NCBI GenBank assembly: GCA_026874595.1
Contig: CM049316.1
Span: 14,637,839 to 14,701,838, forward strand
DNA length: 64,000 nucleotides
Reading direction: 5' to 3'
From: Sipunculus nudus
Taxonomy: Eukaryota; Annelida; Sipuncula; Golfingiida; Sipunculidae
The position numbers and the translations under genes were made by a program. Within the stretch, counting starts at the first letter, position 1. Each line of letters begins with the position of its first letter. The notes beneath the pieces are model-generated. The model saw nothing but the letters and a program-made list of their open reading frames with translations. It had not been told where the DNA came from and made no database searches. Below, in pieces: positions 61,601 through 64,000 of the stretch.

Positions 61601-62470
61601 CATAATCTGACACAGTTGGCAGTCTGCCAAAGCTATAAATAGAGCTGACATCATCTTAGCTAATGGCTAACATCCAGGCACTGGCAAAACTTGGCAATCT
61701 GCCCATGGTAAACCAAGTGCTGTCATCTGTACACAAAAGTGGCCCCTACTTGAAATAACTTTGAAATAAATTTTCCCAAATACAGAATGCTTTTCATCAG
61801 ACACTTAATAAAAAAAAAGAAAAAAAGGAAAATATGAAAAAGTATTACAGAGGCATACTGAATGCAAAATTATATAATACAGATACATCTCACTGATTGC
61901 AAATTCTTGAATTGAGTATGGATACCAATTATTAATAATCCATGTACAGCCGTCTTTATATAGCCACCAAGAGCTGAACATCCTTGATTGTAAAATTGCC
62001 TGATATAATGAATAATTTAAATCATAAATCTAATTTTTTAAAAGCTTTATAAAAAAACATTCTTGTCAATATTAACCACAGATAATCTGAAATCTAAATG
62101 TCTAGTGGCATGATGTAATAGATGCTGATAAACTGGTGCTTCACACAGCTAACGTATATGGTAAAATGACTCAATTAAATCTCTTTAATTCAGCCAAAAA
62201 TCATTCACGTAAAACCATTTAAGACAATTATTATAAGAATTATATTTGCAGGGACGACAGGCATCCTTTCTGAAGACACAATGCCACGACGTCAGCTCAA
62301 ATGAGGAATAGTGGGATCGTTGGTTCCAGGGGCTGTTGAATGCACTCCAAAGGGAACTTCACCACAATTCTTTTTGAAGAAATACCGCAGTTCATAATCC
62401 AGAGTGGCTGCTACGCCAAGAAGGGGTTTACTCTAGAGGAGTAAATGCGTTTAACCCAGTTATCCTCAAC
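61601..62470. other. Non-coding DNA, no gene recognised
   Basis: AT-rich with no repeat border seen. Confidence 0.4.
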
Positions 62471-62565
62471 CTACAGTTGGGACGTCCCAGAACGCCTTGT
62501 CCTGGCAAGCCCACCAAACTGTACTGCGGGTCTCCTCCATTGGGAAACCCTAATATATTGTACTA

Positions 62566-63391
62566 TTGGTCAAGCGCCTGCCTAAAAAGTTTGGGGACCG
62601 TCTCCCTTCATTGGAACCCTCATGGATCCCTTATGTCATGGACACCCATATACATATCGACATATTGCTAACCCGGAGCGGACTAGACGCTCTTTCGTTG
62701 AATCAGGGACAGTGTGAGTCTAAGTATAATGTCACCGGTGTTGTTGCCAACTTTAAACCCTGGCCACTGGCCGAATCACGTTTCCATCATGCAGGATCCG
62801 AGAATAAAGTGTTCATTTGGTATCCATCGGAGGCTCTCAATGACTCCCATCTCAACAGTATCATTCATTAGCTGCAGCAAATGCTTGGTAATCCAAATTG
62901 TGTCGCTGAAGATGTTGGCCTAGACTTCCATAATACAACACCTAATATTCAGCCACAGAGGGAGGCTCAAGTAGTTTTTCCTTGAGGCTATTCCGTGTCA
63001 CAGACTTTTCTGGAAAGGCCCTAATTCTTCATATCGGGATTCTGGAGATGTTGAGGCGTCATTTCAGGTCGCAGGCTCCTACAAGACTACGATCCCGCAC
63101 AGGCGTAAAATCCACCGACAGTGCTTCACCTGAGAAGTTGCTGAAGCAACCGCAGGGATGACTACACTGCCAAACTGCTCATTTGGCATCACCAAACTAC
63201 TGTTAATAGTAGATTGTGTCAGGGCAGCGGTAGAAGTAATTGCAGAGGCTTTTCTGCTCGAGTCAAACTGTCCTTACCTCTCAGAATCATCATGGAACAT
63301 CCTCCACATCGTTGACGAGTTGAGTAAAATTAAACAGAACCCCTTTGTCTCATTCCTCCATAGGCTAAACTACAAAGCCACACAGCTCTAA
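62566..63391 (+). pseudogene. TatD-type (TATDN family) nuclease-like pseudogene
   Basis: One frame starts the domain with MDTHIHID (62638 onward), the HxH metal-binding motif. After a stop near 62869 it continues with EDVGLDFH, the conserved Glu motif. In another frame, IHRQCFT is followed by a stop. LPNCSFGITKLL, LLESNCPYL and ILHIVDELSKIK then follow in the order seen in TatD hydrolases. TatD enzymes are metal-dependent deoxyribonucleases with a TIM-barrel fold. Here a later metal-binding His reads Gln and the conserved Asp of the ETDxPYL motif reads Asn. With at least two stops and frame changes, it is a dead copy. No introns are evident, so a transposed or retrocopied origin is possible. 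Confidence 0.7.
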
Positions 63392-63687
63392 GGCCCGTTC
63401 TTCTGTAGCCCTTATGCGGCAGTTAGACTTGTTTATACACAACTAACATTCCAGCTGGAGAATCGAGAATATAACTTATGTCATTAACTCAACATTCTAA
63501 CCATTGTGCAGGAAGTGTTGTGCTTTTTTTCTATTTGTATGTTTCATTGTTTATATTTGGTGGTTTTAAATTTTGTTACTTTAATTAGTAGTTTTTATTA
63601 TGTAAGCCACAAGAATGGAAAGGTGTTGGAAACAAAATAACTCTCTGAGACAGTCGTCACCCTGGCTCAATTTTCAAAATATGAGAA

Positions 63688-63898
63688 TGTAGTAGGATTT
63701 GACAGGTATCGCCGGACTCCACAGGTTGCCCCCCAAATATTTGACCATTGAACCAGGTTCCGGACTTGCGAAGGAGAGGCAGATCCAGAGATTTACTGGA
63801 AACGTGATTTACTAGAAGAGTTTGAAATTTACTTTAATCCATCGCCATCTGCTGCCCGAAAGTTGATAGGCGATAAGTGCTTAGGACCGTAAGGCCAC
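63688..63898 (+). repeat. ~210 bp dispersed repeat, copy 2
   Basis: Partner of 58668-58862, about 5 kb away, with about 16 extra bases in the middle. Class unknown. Confidence 0.8.
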
Positions 63899-64000
63899 GA
63901 ACTCATAATATACTAAGTGTGTTCGTTTTGGCGCATGCACGGTGTACAATTTATGGGATCGCCCTCCGCCTATCTATAAATTTAATTCAAGGTTTTTCCT

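Overview
The window looks like AT-rich animal nuclear DNA from a lophotrochozoan, most likely a bivalve mollusc. This is an inference from the style of the repeats (Helentron-like elements with internal tandem repeats, many ACGGACGG- and TGACCTTGACC-bearing dispersed repeats), from one host gene with GT-AG introns, and from the lack of any compact gene layout. No prokaryotic features are present.

Host gene: the one clear protein-coding gene is on the minus strand. Four exons (35472-35664, 12558-12707, 11812-11905, 11105-11149) join in phase and encode the N terminus of phospholipase C gamma: a start methionine in a good Kozak context, the N-terminal PH domain, and the first residues after it that lead into the EF-hand region. 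A TATA-like box lies about 80 bases upstream of the start codon. The first intron is 22.8 kb, and the gene runs off the left edge of the window.

Mobile DNA fills most of the rest. (1) A Helentron-associated-like family (5' hairpin, 3' hairpin, internal ~280 bp composite repeats centred on the palindrome GGTGGCGCCACC) occurs at 4.9, 9.7, 17.1, 26.3, 28.1 and 42.8-44.5 kb, with a degenerate patch at 61 kb. (2) Two hAT-type non-autonomous elements with 8 bp target duplications lie at 1.7-2.9 kb and 31.6-33.7 kb. The second contains another inverted-repeat element, which carries a fragment of the adjacent flank. (3) A 646 bp solo LTR with 4 bp target duplications splits the Helentron-like copy at 28 kb. 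(4) From 39.1 to 55.4 kb there is a nest: a ~1.7 kb dispersed repeat is split by a hAT transposon of 14.5 kb (8 bp target duplication GTGTGTGT). That transposon carries a decayed minus-strand transposase, and is itself interrupted by a Helentron-like copy and a 7.0 kb Ty3/gypsy retrotransposon.

The gypsy element (45064-52060) has near-identical LTRs, a tRNA-Leu-type primer binding site, Gag with a zinc knuckle, protease, reverse transcriptase, RNase H and an integrase that breaks off before its last catalytic residue. Beyond that lies an open frame with a proline-rich tail and two C2H2-type zinc fingers. It is inactivated by a frame break in Gag, an in-frame stop after protease and a frame break plus deletion in integrase.

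The right part (55-64 kb) holds further dispersed repeats, a 156 bp TG...CA element with 4 bp target duplications and perfect pol III A and B boxes, and a decayed TatD-type nuclease-like sequence (TATDN family) at 62.6-63.4 kb. A ~1.3 kb minisatellite of a 17 bp CATATG-centred unit lies in the first intron of the phospholipase gene at 21.2-22.4 kb.
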